A stretch of DNA of 64,000 bases from Ignelater luminosus (lineage: Eukaryota; Arthropoda; Insecta; Coleoptera; Elateridae), in assembly GCA_011009095.1 (NCBI GenBank), contig VTPC01000007.1:197365-261364 (forward strand). Reading direction: 5' to 3'. The notes under the pieces were generated by a model. It was given only the letters and a program-made list of their open reading frames with translations, was not told the DNA's origin and did not search any database. Positions 11,340 through 22,902 of the stretch are shown here, piece after piece; within the stretch, counting starts at the first letter, position 1, and each line of letters starts with the position of its first letter. A program made the position numbers and the translations under genes.

Positions 11340-12210
11340 GATACTATATGTTAGTTCGTTATTACTCCACGAACACTAAGGGTTTTGTTTTTCTTTCTTA
11401 ATATTGAGTTTTATTGAAAAAATATAAATGTTGGTTAGTTGATTAGTTAGATGGATAAGTAAACTTGATTATAAAGCAATTACTCTGTACTTTAATTTCG
11501 CTGTTTTATTGAAGTTTGCGCTTAGGTGTTCGTGTTTCCCCCACTTTCCCCTATATGATATTTAATAAATATAATGTGCTGAGTTAAATGGTATAGTATT
11601 TACAAATACTAATTAAAAGAAACTCTCCCTAGCAATGTTTTGTCCAAATACTTCAATTTTGTTTGAAACCTTGTGGTAAATAACATCAGTAGATCCTATG
11701 GATCTCTTCATTGTAGGCATTGTCAGCATGGTTTATATTTAGATTTCAAATATGTTTGTAAATCGCCCTTGTGTACTATTCTATCAAACGTTTGTATTTC
11801 AATTAATCAAATCTAATTAAATTTTGATATACGAGGACTCTTATACTAAACATTATGTGAAACTTTCCTGCGTTGAGTTAGTAAATCTAAACTTTTGTGA
11901 TGTAATCCCTCTAGTTTTATTTAGTAGTATCAAGAACAATTAAGTTTGTGGTTGTGAACGGCAACGGGCCTATCTAAAGAAACTTTGATTTTAATTATGT
12001 AACTGTCTGACCGGTTTTTTTAACCACCATGTGTTTAGTTGAGAATTCTAAAGTTTACATTGATTTTGTGGTATAATCAGCAATGGTACATAATAATTAT
12101 TGTGTTACGTTTAATTGCAGTATAAACCTCGATAATTATTACCTAAATTCATGTTTTACAAATTAATGTTTAAAAGTTATATCGTTTCTTTATTTTTTTT
12201 TTTGTTTGTG
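11340..12210. other. Spacer without recognisable genes
   Basis: AT-rich sequence downstream of the Tigger relic. I see no coding region with family motifs, no RNA gene and no clear repeat boundary apart from the possible Tigger right end near 11550. Confidence 0.5.
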
Positions 12211-12255
12211 TCCCGTGGATTTGATCCCCGACTGGAGAAATTTCTTCCCAATTTC

Positions 12256-12320
12256 ATATTCGAACTCGCGTCAACTCTGAATATTGGTAAGAGGTGTCTT
12301 CACCGCTACACCATTCAGGC
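12256..12320 (-). repeat. tRNA-derived SINE head or tRNA-like relic
   Basis: Read on the minus strand from 12320, GCCTGAATGGTGTAGCGGTG contains a good Pol III A box (TGGTGTAGCGG), and GAGTTCGAAT at about 12265-12256 resembles a B box. Spacing is that of a tRNA. The T stem does not pair well, so this is more likely a SINE head than a working tRNA. The body may extend down to about 12215 on the plus strand. Confidence 0.5.
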
Positions 12321-12329
12321 CAATGTGTT

Positions 12330-12866
12330 CTATTTAAATGGGAACTATTCAAATTTGTTAAACTTTTTCTGGAGATAAACAAATTATTTTTGAAATACAA
12401 TTATAACTATGTTAATTAATTTCATTGTAAACATTTGTTTAATAAAAACATTTAGACTCAAAATTTAACTTTAAAGTACCCGCCATAATGAATACTGTCG
12501 TACTAATGTTGACACCAACGAATACAAACGGTTATGTTGTGCAAAGTTGAATATTGTGCTGATCCTCTTCAAAGAGGAGTGATGAATTGATATTAACATA
12601 ACAAAACAAATAGTTTTAACAGTTACTTATTTGAAATGTGTAAGTATATTATGAATTACAAATGTTGCTAAGTTTCTTTAATTAAGGAAGACCCAGATGT
12701 AATGAAGAGACTTGAGCGCGGCGGTTCGTCAAGCCATTTCGCAGATTGTGGGATTTTTCTGAAAACATGAAGTGTCTCAAATTCAAATTAAAAAATACTA
12801 ATATTTAATTAAACAGCATGATACGTAACTAGCCAAGTGGAGCACAATAGCGAAAAGCTGATGAAG
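12330..12866. other. Spacer without recognisable genes
   Basis: AT-rich sequence between the SINE-like piece and the first mariner. No open reading frame with family motifs and no tandem repeat stands out. Confidence 0.5.
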
Positions 12867-14067
12867 TACGAGACTAGATTGAAAAGTTTCCGGAATAGCC
12901 CATAGATGGCGGCCGTAATTCAATTTATTTTGTATCATCAAGTAGGCTGGTATTTCAATTGTTTATAAAAAAACCAAATTGATCTGCCATTTAGTTCACT
13001 TTTGATAACCGTTGATGCACTTGTATTTTGTGAGTTTTCAATTATGGAGAAAAATTAAATTAGAGCTTTCATTATTTTTTTTTATTTGGAGGGCAAAACA
13101 GCCACAGAAATTAAAGCCAGATTGGATTCTGTTCTTGGCGACTCTTCACCATCGCTTTTGGATGTCTGAATTCAAACCTGGACATACCCACACAATTGAT
13201 GAACCTCGTACAGGGCGTCCGAAATCTGCGACTACTCCAGAAATCATTGACAGGATCCATGAAATAGTGTTAGACAATCGTCGAATAAAAGTTTTTGAAA
13301 TAGTTGAGGTTGGACTTATAAATATACTTTCAGCACGCTGGGTGTCGCGTCTGCTCACGCCAGAACATAAACGCATTCGTGCTCGAGATTCAGCTGAGTG
13401 TTTGCAGTTGTTTAAAAAATCCAATTGATTTCATCAGGAGATTTGTGTCTATGAACTAACTTGGATTCACCATTATATCCCAGAAACCAAGCAACTGTCA
13501 AAACAGTGAGTAGGCCAGGGAGAATCCTTCTCGAAGAATGCAAAAACAGTTTAGTCGGCTGGAACAGTAATGGTGTCTGTTTTATTTTTGGGGATGCTAA
13601 AGGCATTTTACTTATTGTCTATCTGGAGAACGGAAAAACCATAACAGGCCAATATTACTTAAAACTTTTAGAACAACTAATCTTGTTTCATGAAGACAAT
13701 GCACCAGTCCATGCAAGTGCAATTGCTCAACAAAGAAAATCGAGTTGAAGTTCGAAATCGTTCGGCATCTCCCCTACTCACACGATTTGGCTCCATCAGA
13801 TTTTTATCTGTTCACAAACTGAAAAATTTCTATCTGGAAAGAAATTCAGGTCCAATGAAGAAGTCATCGACGCCGACGCAACGCTTCAAATGCATATTTT
13901 GCAGACCTCGAAGAAAACCATTTCCTTGAAGGGATTGAAAATTTGGAGATGCGTTGGTCCAAGTGTGTTGAATTACAGGGTGATTATGTAGAAAAATAAA
14001 ATACCTCTTAGGTTGAATTTAATTTGTTTTTACTTTCTTTCCGGAAACTTTTCAATCCACTCTTGTA
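12867..14067 (+). mobile_element. Mariner element, TA-flanked, decayed
   Basis: Inverted ends of 29 bases, including the TA, match with few differences: TACGAGACTAGATTGAAAAG at 12867 and, reading inward from 14067, TACAAGAGTGGATTGAAAAG, both continuing TTTCCGGAA. The terminal TA at 12867-12868 and 14066-14067 is the expected target duplication. A length of 1.2 kb is normal for mariner. Confidence 0.85.
13085..13980 (+). pseudogene. Mariner transposase relic
   Basis: DD34D-type transposase broken by frame changes. The N-terminal half (13090-13428) has the linker motif TGRPKSATTPE and a second helix-turn-helix, but most of the first helix-turn-helix region is lost or scrambled. The catalytic half contains FGDAKGILLIVYLENGKTIT (about 13585) and FHEDNAPVHASAIAQ (about 13688, the second catalytic Asp). 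The third-Asp region reads SHDLAPSDF-like at about 13775-13800 in another frame (SPDLAPSDF is usual). The remainder ends ELQGDYVEK at 13973-13999. No intact frame joins them. Confidence 0.8.
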
Positions 14068-14213
14068 GTTAAAAAGTTTCCTAAACTGACATCATTTTTT
14101 CTAAGGACAGCATCAGAATCATGTGTTTCTGCACCTTCACATACAGCAAACAGTTCATCAGACCATACGCAAGTGGAAATGAATGCACAGGACCAATCCG
14201 CATTAAGGTATGT

Positions 14214-14227
14214 CTGTGTGTGTGCGC

Positions 14228-14258
<31 letters not shown>

Positions 14259-14267
14259 TGTGCGTGT
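14214..14267. repeat. GT/GTGC microsatellite
   Basis: A run of GTGT grading into repeated GTGC units. The open frames crossing it on both strands are repeat artefacts, not genes. Confidence 0.9.
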
Positions 14268-14708
14268 TCATTCTGAGAGGGGGCCCACAATGTGCAGTGC
14301 TTAGGGCCGCTGAAGGTATTAGTCCGGCCCTGCGTATATCTAATAATTTCGGCAAAAATAAATTGTGTAGTGCTGTTTATAATTTGAGCTATTTACTATT
14401 AGGCTTGTGCAGTGTGCATTGTGCTGTTGCAGATAATAAGTTAATCCTGGGTTTGTCCAATATGAATGAAATTAATGTAACTTCAGAACTTTTAAAAGTG
14501 TTTTGTATTTTGCTGTACCGCGGATGGCACCAGGTTATCAGAAGGCAATACACTAATCGTACAAAAAGTACCTCTAGAATTTACAAGTTGCAGGTGTTAT
14601 TAAGTGTCTAAAGAATATAGAAAGCACTGAAGGTATTACTTCGTAAAAACGAGATATGCTATACCATTCGAAGCCTAAAAAAGTTTTAGGTAGTCCGTGG
14701 CACTAGGC

Positions 14709-17083
14709 TAGCGATCGGCAACCCGCGGCTCGCGAGCCACATGTGGCTCTTTGACTACACGGCTGCGTCTCTTTTCGGAATATGCCTTTTCGGCCTAGAT
14801 GTGATTTGGTATTTGGTTGGTGAACGCTGCTGCACGCGGTTAAAGATGCGAAAGGATGAATGATTGGAGACTTTTCGCTTAAAACGTGTCTGGCCCTGGT
14901 CAGGAGGGAAAGTGTGGAGGTACGGCGCGGGGGGGGCGACTCCTTCGTCGGTCCGGTCTCCAGTTCTCCGTCGGCATCACCGTCGCCACCTCTCTCACTA
15001 CAGAACTAAACAATATTATGTTTATAAGTCATGATACTGTGTTCTTAACGCGTCCGAGTGATTTAAAACTGAAGTGAGGCGTCACTGTCAGACTGCAAGA
15101 TGGCAACTAAGAGAAAATAACGAAAAGTACAAGATGAACACCGCGAATTTAAAGCTGAATGAAAAAGAAAATTATGCTTTTATGCAAAACTCTATGGGTC
15201 TTCCAACGTGTCTAACTTGCAATGAAAAGTTATCTAATAACAAAAAGTCTTGTCTGGAACGCCACTTTTTAACAAAACACGACTCATTTGCAAAGAAATA
15301 TTCTTTCGGAGATGAAAGAAAAAAAGCGGTGCCAGAATTAAAACAAAAAATGCAACAATCAACGTCAATATTCAGCAGCTAGATGCAATCTTCCAATGTG
15401 ACCGCAGCGAGTTTCACGGATGGAGAGTACGTAACAAAGATATTTAAAAAAATTAAAGACCCTGCTCTATCCGCAAAAACTATTCGAAACAGAACAATTA
15501 AGATGGTCAAGAATGTGACAGATCAACAGATGAATGATATAAAATCGGCATCTCTATTTTCTTCGGCATGTGACGAGTCGTGTGACGTGAAGGACATCGC
15601 ACAAGTTAGTCTCCTGGGATGGTATGTTTCCGATAAAGGTCTCCATGAAGAATTACTAGCTTTGCTACCACTTAAAGGACAAACTCGAGGTGAAGATGTC
15701 TCTGCAGCAATTTTGGAATTTGTGACTGTTAGGGAAATTGACATCAATAAATTGGTATCTATGGAGTATGCGAGACCCAGTATGACGGATAAGCATAAAG
15801 GCTTTGTTGCCCTCTTTAAACAAAATGTGGAACACGATGTTTTTACGTTTCAATGCAATATTCATTAAGAAGTGCTATGCGCGCAGACATTTTCCATCGA
15901 AGTTGTAAAGATGATGGATTTGGTAGTAAAAATAGTCAACCTAATAATGGCAAAAGGACTTAATCATCGACAGTTTTGTGCTCTTCTCGAAGAAGTGAAC
16001 AGTCAATATTTCGACCTTCTTTTGCACAATAGAGTTCGTTGGTTATCCAGAGGAGCAGTTTTTAAACGTTTCGCTTCATGCTTTGAACATATTTAAACCA
16101 AAAGAACACGAATATCCAGAGTTAAGTAATGAAGAATGGTTACAGAAAGAAAGATATGATATCACATTTAAACTACCTCAATCAGAAGTTACAAGGTAGA
16201 GGTAACTCTGCAAATACACTTCTAGAAACCATCTTTTCCTTCGAATGACAACTACTATTATTTGCGGAAGACTTCAAGAATGGAAATCTGTTTCATTTTG
16301 AAACTTGAAAAAAACATCTAGAAACTGCTGAAAATGTCATCGATAGTAGTTCTTTCTGGCAGCAACTGCAAAGACGCATGATTGATTTACTGATCGTTTC
16401 AATGATTTCAGAGATGAAACGTCTACTCCTTCGTTCTTGACAAAACCACTTGTGGTGGACTTCAATCGAATACATTTTTCGCCATTTCCAACAGTTGCCA
16501 GAGTTCAGTTTGAATTACAATTAATAGACTTAAAAGCAACGATTTCTGGTCTTCAAGATTTACGCATTTACAAGTGAAACTAGAAAATCTGGAAAGAGAA
16601 AAAGCGACTTTAACCATGAATCATAAATGGATGGAACTTTCCAACTGTCAAAAGGAGGACCAATTAATTTTCAAAACATGGAATAACTTTTCGGAACATT
16701 ATCAACTCAAAGAAAACCATTTGGAGTCTTGACAATTTTTGGGTCCACTTACTGTGAGCAAACGTTCTCCAAAATAAATTCCATCAAAAGCGAGCTAAAA
16801 AGTCAGCCTAATGATGTAAGCCTCGAAACTTGTTTAAAATTGAAGACTTCCACCTACTTACCGAACCTGAAACAACTCTGCGAAAATGCTGTGTCAAAAG
16901 TCCCATTAATTAGTTTCTTTATTTACTTGAAGTTTTGTTTTGTATTAAATACATTTTTACCCATATTGCGTTAAAATATTGTATCTCAAACTCCCTTCTG
17001 TACCCACTGCGGCTCTTTATAAATCTTGGGTAAAACATTTGGGATAAAATGGCTCTTTGCTCTGGAAAGGTTGCCGACCCCTG
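14709..17083 (+). mobile_element. hAT transposon with 8-bp target duplication
   Basis: Inverted ends correspond to CAGGGGTCGGCAACC: the right end (17069-17083) is exact and the left end (14709) is mutated to TAGCGATCGGCAACC. Next to each end, subterminal GTGGCTCTTTG-like motifs repeat. Flanks are CACTAGGC at 14701-14708 and CACTAGAC at 17084-17091, an 8-bp target duplication with one change. Length 2.4 kb and a BED-type transposase fit the hAT superfamily. Confidence 0.9.
15074..16974 (+). pseudogene. hAT transposase relic (BED finger, ZBED/GTF2IRD2-like)
   Basis: Pieces of a BED-finger hAT transposase. The zinc-finger segment (15074-15382) has PTCLTCNEKLSNNKKSCLERH with CxxC and the H..H pair (RHFLTKHDSF). 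The catalytic region (15383-15868) has FSSACDESCDVKDIAQVSLL, where the Asp lies in the typical first-acid context. The next piece (15872-16096) has the RVRWLSRGAVFKRF motif. The C-terminal dimerisation region (16729-16900) reads FGSTYCEQTFSKINSIKS. Stops at 15380, 15866 and 16094 and a heavily degraded stretch at 16100-16720 show it is dead. Confidence 0.86.
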
Positions 17084-17091
17084 CACTAGAC

Positions 17092-19302
17092 TGATTGAAC
17101 AAAAAGTACGTTTAGAATTTGCAAAATTGTACAGTTGCTCATCGAATTTACAAATTTATAGATGTGGGTTTTCATAATGTTATTAACTGTCTGGAAATCT
17201 TGAAAACAAGAATAAGAATTCAGAGAAAAACACTAGAAATCTACTCTAAACACTCGAAGACACTAAACAACCAACAGATTATTGATTGAAACTTTTGAAT
17301 TACCATTCGAGACGCAGAAGAATCTCTAGATCGGGGTAGACGCTAGCGGGTATGATGCAATTTCTGAAGGTACCTTCATGTGGTAAACAGAGTGGTGCAT
17401 GATGCGTTTAATATCAGTTTCCGATCCTTCTGCACTCTGCAGCGTTTAGTCACTGCAGCGCCTATGGCAAGTTGTTTCGTTTGCACGTCGTCGTTGTGCC
17501 GGTCCTGTCAATATTGAATTCACAGTTCAGAATCAAATACCGTGCATTCTATGCTGTAACATTTAATTTTGAACAATAAAAGAATTCTGTTGGTTTCCCC
17601 CCCGAAAGAAGGCAATAGAAACATTTTTACAATTTTTGCGTTGCTAATAAGATCAGCGCATTTAGTTTTCTTTATATAAGTATACAATTCTTCTAGATTG
17701 TACAGAAAGACGTCGAGGAGGTTTTAAAGATTTCTTTACGTATCTACAGTTTCAGCTGGCACGTTGTCCGATTTCTCGTCAAATTCTTGAGACAGAAATA
17801 AAATTTTACTGTTGTTTTAAAAACAACAAAATCCTCTTAGTTTATTTGTTACAAAAAAAAGCCAGAGTCTTTAGACTTTTAATAATTTAAAATTACGTTC
17901 TGGCGGAAAACAGGGCAAGCTGTGCATCGTAAAGAACTGTTCACTTCCTGTTTTTCCCTCTCCAAAAGTATTTTGTGATCCGAGCATAAACTACTGTATT
18001 TTAAAATGGAAGCTAAAGCACAAACTAAATATGCAGATGTGGTTTACAAAGTTAGTTAACAAAGTACTTCCCTAGAATACTAAAATGCCAAATCTAGCAA
18101 CTGGGAACAACTAAATCGTGAAATTGACGATGGAAGGAGAAAGCTCAGTCAAGTAGGAGAGTCCCGCTAATCCACAGCCCCTTGATACTTCAGAGCTAAA
18201 ACAGACCCCTAGCAAAATTTAAATCGAAAGTACCTTCGCATTTAAAGCCGGGGCTTTATTGTGTATCTACAACGAATTTAAACTTTCACCCGTGAAATCT
18301 TAAAATGTATTACGTAGGAGTAAATAATTTGTCTTATAAATTTATCGTAATTCTGGTCAAGAACGATCAGGAAATATAACTGCAATTGATCATTTTTACG
18401 AGCTTATTACCTCTAATAAATTATTAGAGTCGTTCGTTTCCAGGCAAAAGGGTACTTCGCGATATGGAGTGAGTAAGAATAAAATAAATAGGCGAGCATC
18501 AATCAGGCTATGCAGTCTGATGTCACTAAAAGTGGATGAAGATCGTATCTTAAAAAATTTTACCCTAAAAGAACCAATTTTTATACTTAAAGAGAAGACG
18601 CTTTTTTTCTTGTCTTAACATGTGAGAATAAAATATTCTTCTACAACCGAAAAATCTATAAAGCGACGCTGGAAGTTTTTCGCACACTTCACTTGTTTAT
18701 TCATTTGATTGCAGAGTGTAAAAAGAATTTTCTGTTTATTTTATCAATAAATCGTGGAAAATGTTAAAGCTTTACATGTATTCGTTATTTATTTTATTTA
18801 TTTACGATTTAGAAACGTGTTGATTTTGCAGATTTTGAAATCTGCATTGCACGTTATGGAAAGCATTTTAAAGTGAATTCCTGAATTAATTTTATCGGAA
18901 TTTTTGATGTATTTTTTCGATACGTGTATTTCAAAGTTAAATAATATTAATCATGGTTAAGTTTCAATGTTTGTTGTCAATCTTCTATTCGTCGATAAAC
19001 AAAAGATTGTTTTTGGATTTATCAGAAACCGTGCCAATTTTAAAAACTATTTTTCCTACGACCACATAAAAAAGTTAATCAATTGACACTTTCGTACATG
19101 TATCGAAACTGCCGCATGTCAATTAAGTTTATAACAACACAGTCTGGTTTGATAATGACAAATGTTTGTTATTCGTTATAGTATATTAGACATCAATTTG
19201 TATAAAATTTTTGGCCAAAGATACAAAAATCTAAATTCAATTTTAAATTACAAATGCAATTTAATTAATCAAATCGCAAGATATTAACTAGAGACGCACA
19301 AC
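17092..19302. other. 2.2-kb stretch without recognisable genes
   Basis: AT-rich DNA. No reading frame of useful length, no RNA gene and no transposon ends that I could pair. It may hold old degraded repeats. Confidence 0.5.
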
Positions 19303-19373
19303 GCCTTAGCGGTCTAGTTGGTATGACACCTGGGTACACACTAGGGGGTATTGGTTCGGATCCAGCCAAAGGT
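19303..19373 (+). ncRNA. tRNA-like cloverleaf or SINE head, anticodon position ACA
   Basis: Seventy-one bases fold as a tRNA: acceptor GCCTTAG pairs with CAAAGGT at six of seven positions, the D stem GTC pairs with GAC, the anticodon stem CCTGG pairs with CTAGG (one GU), with seven-base loop GTACACA, and the T arm is GGTTCGGATCC. The A box (GGTCTAGTTGG, 19311-19321) and B box (19352-19362) are good. The loop would place ACA as anticodon, which is not a normal tRNA-Cys anticodon, so I favour a tRNA-derived SINE or tRNA pseudogene over a working tRNA. Confidence 0.5.
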
Positions 19374-20081
19374 AGTTGATTTTTAAAATTAACAAAAATC
19401 TAAATTATAAATTTTGTAGTCGTAGGAAAAATAGTGCACAAAAGTTGATGAAAAGTGTATTTATCTTCTCAGGAATGTCGCATCCCGCTTGTATGTAGCC
19501 TGACACTTCCAACGCTCGTTATGTAAATAACTGTTATTACACAAACGAAAATTTATGTCAAAACTATTATCGAATAAATATATTTGACAAATAGATGGCA
19601 TTTTAAAATGTAAAATAATATCAATTTTTGGTACAAAGAATTTATTAACCAGGTAACGATTGCTACGTTTGAAAGTTAGTCAGTTAGGAGATTGTGATGT
19701 AGATTCACAATGCTATTTTATTAATCGTCTATAAACATATGAGCCATTGTTTGTAAAATCAATAGTTGGCATGAAATCCAGCTCCAGTTAACCTTGCACC
19801 TAATTAAATAAGCTTAAAATGATTTTTGATACACTGACGCTTCAACTTTATTAAATGACGGTCTAATGGGTTATTCAATTAATTATTCCGCTCTTGTAAC
19901 GTCCTACAAACGCAAGATTTTGGACTATCCCGCAAGAGTACCAATGTTCCTTTATTATTAGATCTTATAACAACACAACAAACAGCAATTATTTGTTTGA
20001 ATAGGCAAAAAAGTAACAGATTAAGATTTTTTCCTTTGTATTTTTTGTAATTTTGTCGACTTTGTGATAGCATGCCTCTTC
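19374..20081. other. Spacer without recognisable genes
   Basis: AT-rich. A 17-base stretch GTCGTAGGAAAAATAGT at about 19420 is the inverse of ACTATTTTTCCTACGAC at about 19047, so the tRNA-like piece may sit inside a larger inverted structure. No gene is visible. Confidence 0.4.
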
Positions 20082-21328
20082 TACGAGGCATGCTAGAAAA
20101 ATTCCTGTAAATGGTTAAGAAAAACACATACAATTTAGTAAGTGGTTTTATTGTTTTTCAATATATTCGCCCTTAGCATCAATTACACTTTTGCACACGC
20201 TCAAACCAATTTGCGAAGCATTTTTTCCAATCTGAAGCTGGCACCTCAGAAACCAGTTACCTAAATGCCTCAACGGCTTCTTCAGGCGAACAATAAAGTT
20301 CACCACGCATCTTCTGTTTCATTGTCGGGAACAGAAAGAAGTCATTTGGTGCCGAATACGGACAATGCGACATCAATTTTACTTTTTCATTGGCTAAAAA
20401 GTCGACAGTTTCTGAAGCTGTGGGCAATTGCATTGTCATGATAAAGAAGGATACGCCAATTTGGATTGTTTTTTCTAATTTAACCGATGACTTCCGGCAA
20501 ACAAATTGTTGCGCACCAATCAGCGTTTACAGTTCTTCGATTCTCTAAGGCTATGGCTGCCACATGTCCAGAAATAAGGAAGAAACAAGCGATCGTTTGC
20601 TTTGCAACAACTTTTGTGGGTTTCGACTCACCTCGAAACATCCAAACAATGAATTTTTGTTTAGTTTCCGGTTCGTATGAGTAAATCCAACTTTCGCCAG
20701 CAGTAACAATGTCGTACACTAAATTTGAATGACGTCAGTTGAATTTTTTCAGCATTTGTTTACACCAATTCTTCTTTTGAGCTTCACTCAAATAATATGG
20801 AATCCAGCGACTGCAAAGCTTCCGTACGTTAAAATGATCGTGTGCATTATTGCTTTCATATCGATGCCCAAGGTAACCCCTATTTCACGGTATGTTACAT
20901 GCCAATCTCGCTCGATCATTTCACGCACAGCATCAACGTTAGTGGCAATAATAGGCGCAGATGGACGACATTTACAAAATACATCACTGAGAAAAGAACG
21001 TCCACGCTGGAACTCCACAAACCAATTATGAACAGTTCTATTCGATGAGGCTTTCTCATCAAAAGCCGCATTAAGCCGTTCGGTGCATTGTTTGGGTGTT
21101 AAGTTGCTTCAAAAATCGTAAAAACTCATTGCTTGAAAATGTTCACGCAAGAGTTCCATTTTTTCACAAAATTACTTTTTTCAAAGCGCTATGTAAACAG
21201 AACTGGTTAGCTTGGATACGAACTATCAACTGAATTATAGGTTAGAAATGACAAATTTTTCAAATTTGGCACCACGTTGACACCACCAAAAGTACCCGAT
21301 TCCAGAAATTTTTCCAACAGGCCTCGTA
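20082..21328 (-). mobile_element. Second mariner element, minus strand, TA-flanked
   Basis: Inverted ends TACGAGGCATGCTAGAAAAA at 20082 and, reading inward from 21328, TACGAGGCCTGTTGGAAAAA, both continuing TT(C/T)CTG. TA occurs at both outer edges. The 1247-base length and the transposase pieces inside fit mariner. Confidence 0.85.
20200..21170 (-). pseudogene. Mariner transposase relic, minus strand
   Basis: Read from about 21170 downward: an N-terminal region, then DAVREMIERDWHVTYREIG (second helix-turn-helix), GESWIYSYEPETKQKF at about 20690 (the first-acid region, where GDESW is usual and Asp is replaced, so likely inactive), TASETVDFLANEKVKLMSHC at about 20400, APNDFFLFPTMKQKMRG (third Asp) and the tail SPEEAVEAF. 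At least three frame changes interrupt it. Assignment to mariner is firm; the subfamily is not. Confidence 0.82.
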
Positions 21329-21419
21329 TTTGGTAAACATCAAAAATCTTCTAATGCTTGCTCTCCATCCCCCGGCAAACGTGATAACAGGGCTGCTAAA
21401 TAAAATTCAGTTCCATTTG

Positions 21420-21470
21420 TACATTTTATATGCAGGGTGTCTGCGAATTCGACCATCAAATTTTAATCAC
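21420..21470. repeat. Fragment shared with 54920-54955
   Basis: CAGGGTGTCTGCGAATTCGA followed by CCATCAAATT is similar to CAAGGTGCCTTCAAATTCAA plus CCATCAAATT in the PKN intron at 54920. Both look like the terminus of one repeat family. Confidence 0.45.
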
Positions 21471-21599
21471 GTATTCTTTGGCTTAAAATAAGAGAGTATG
21501 TCTATTTATATCCGATTTTGCTTCCTGTTCTAGTTATAGCTCTTCAAAGGTAACAAGTAAAAGCAAGTTTTCTTAGAATAATTCTTGAATCATTGAAGA

Positions 21600-22360
21600 T
21601 AAAATCACTAATTTTGGTATAGTTGCCTATAGTACAAGAGCCACTGACGGAAGAAGAAGACCTGAATCCTAACTTTCTAGCGTTGTTACACATCGACGCA
21701 GAAAGGTATCGTAAAAATATGCTTAAAATGCATATTAAGACTAGAAAATTTGGTTGCGTATTATTGAAAGTTTGTATAATACAAATTTCGGAACGCCAGA
21801 AAAGTACGCCCCTCCCTATGGTCAAGCGTGCTTACTCATTCATCTTAATATACATTTTGAGCATATTTTAACGATTTTTTTTAAAATCTGGAAAAAACTG
21901 TGAAAAAAGTGAACTTTTTCGCATAAAATGTTAATTAAAGAAACAAAGACCACACTGTTTTTTCTGGCGTTTTGATTTTAGAAATTAGGATAAAGACTGA
22001 TAAAATGACGCAAATTTCAAGTAGTTAGGATTGGGCACGATAAGTGACATTTTTCGTTTACGGTTTTTCGTGTTTTACATGGAACCACCCATGTCTAGCG
22101 TTCTGGCGTTTTCACCGAAGTATTGTATTTCGTCACTTTACGAAAATTTATAAACGCCAAATAGTTAGGATTCGTAGAAAAACTAGACTTTTTCTTAATT
22201 TTCACTACGAGTACATGCCCATATCTAGCTCGTTGAAATTTTCACAAGAGTACCTATGTAGATACCTTTCTGCGTCGATGTATAACAATGTCAGAAAGTT
22301 AGGATTCAGGCCTTCTTTTTCTGTCAGTGGCTCTTGCACTAAATTACTGCCCAATCTTAC
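21600..22360. repeat. Inverted repeat plus roughly 130-base degenerate tandem units
   Basis: About 95 bases at 21618-21712 recur as the reverse complement at 22257-22352, including CTGAATCCTAACTTTCT and ATCGACGCAGAAAGGTATC. Between and within them GTTAGGATT starts successive degenerate units at about 22024, 22167 and 22297, each followed by a T-rich stretch, a CCCAT(G/A)TCTAGC motif and a TTTTCAC motif. This is a tandem array of about 130-base units with one inverted copy. The open frames across it are repeat artefacts. Confidence 0.7.
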
Positions 22361-22369
22361 AAGTTAGCT

Positions 22370-22900
22370 TGTTGGCAGTCATAGCAGCACGTTGTTAGAA
22401 AGAAACTGTCACACGAAAGGCAAGTAAGAATTGTACATTTTCTTTACTAATTTATAGTTATACCTGGTTATACCATACACACAGTCCTTGTTTACAAAAA
22501 AAGTTTTGTCACCATCACGAACTATTCGAGTCTTCATCGGGTATGAAACACAAACTAAGTATACAAAGATGATCCATTTTATTTCTAGAACTTGCAATTA
22601 CACAAAGCGATTTCTAAATTGTAAGAGGTGTTGCCTATTCCCAAACATTCAGGGGAGGACCCGTAAAAAGGGCATACTGTGTAGTATGAGTTTTTTTCAT
22701 TTAATGTACCTAATTTGGTATCTGTCAAAGTTAACCTCAAAATTTACAGTAAATTAATGTTTTTTTCTCATTTATTACAATGAGTTTTGTTCGATCACGT
22801 GCACTGTCACTTTTCAGGCGCTCGGCGTTTTTGCAGCATTCAGTTTGCACCTTGTGCTTTAAATTTCGGCTTCATGCCTAAAATGTGGCGTAACCGAGCA
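22370..22900. other. Spacer without recognisable genes
   Basis: No coding motif is visible on either strand. A 5' LTR for the downstream CsRn1-like element would be expected near its right end, but I could not match one. Confidence 0.45.
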
Positions 22901-22902
22901 CT

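Larger units (their letters stand above)
9320..11560 (+). mobile_element. Tigger/pogo-type DNA transposon relic, approximate ends
   Basis: A pogo-like transposase body lies between AT-rich flanks. Upstream at 9338-9385 two similar units containing GGGTAAT..CGAAC occur in tandem, as expected of subterminal transposase sites. A stretch at about 11530-11560 with CCCCCACTTTCCCCTATAT is weakly similar in inverse orientation. Exact termini and the TA duplication could not be fixed. The sequence just before the ATG at 9431 (TTTTTTAATATTGTTACAG) looks like a splice acceptor, so the active ancestor may have had an intron in its leader. Confidence 0.6.

Noticed and set aside
14081..14611. Open frames on both strands across the GTGC repeat
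   Set aside because: Translation is simple repeat plus unrelated flank.
21544..21871. Open frames in the inverted repeat cluster
   Set aside because: Both arms are open on both strands because of repeat structure; no family resemblance.
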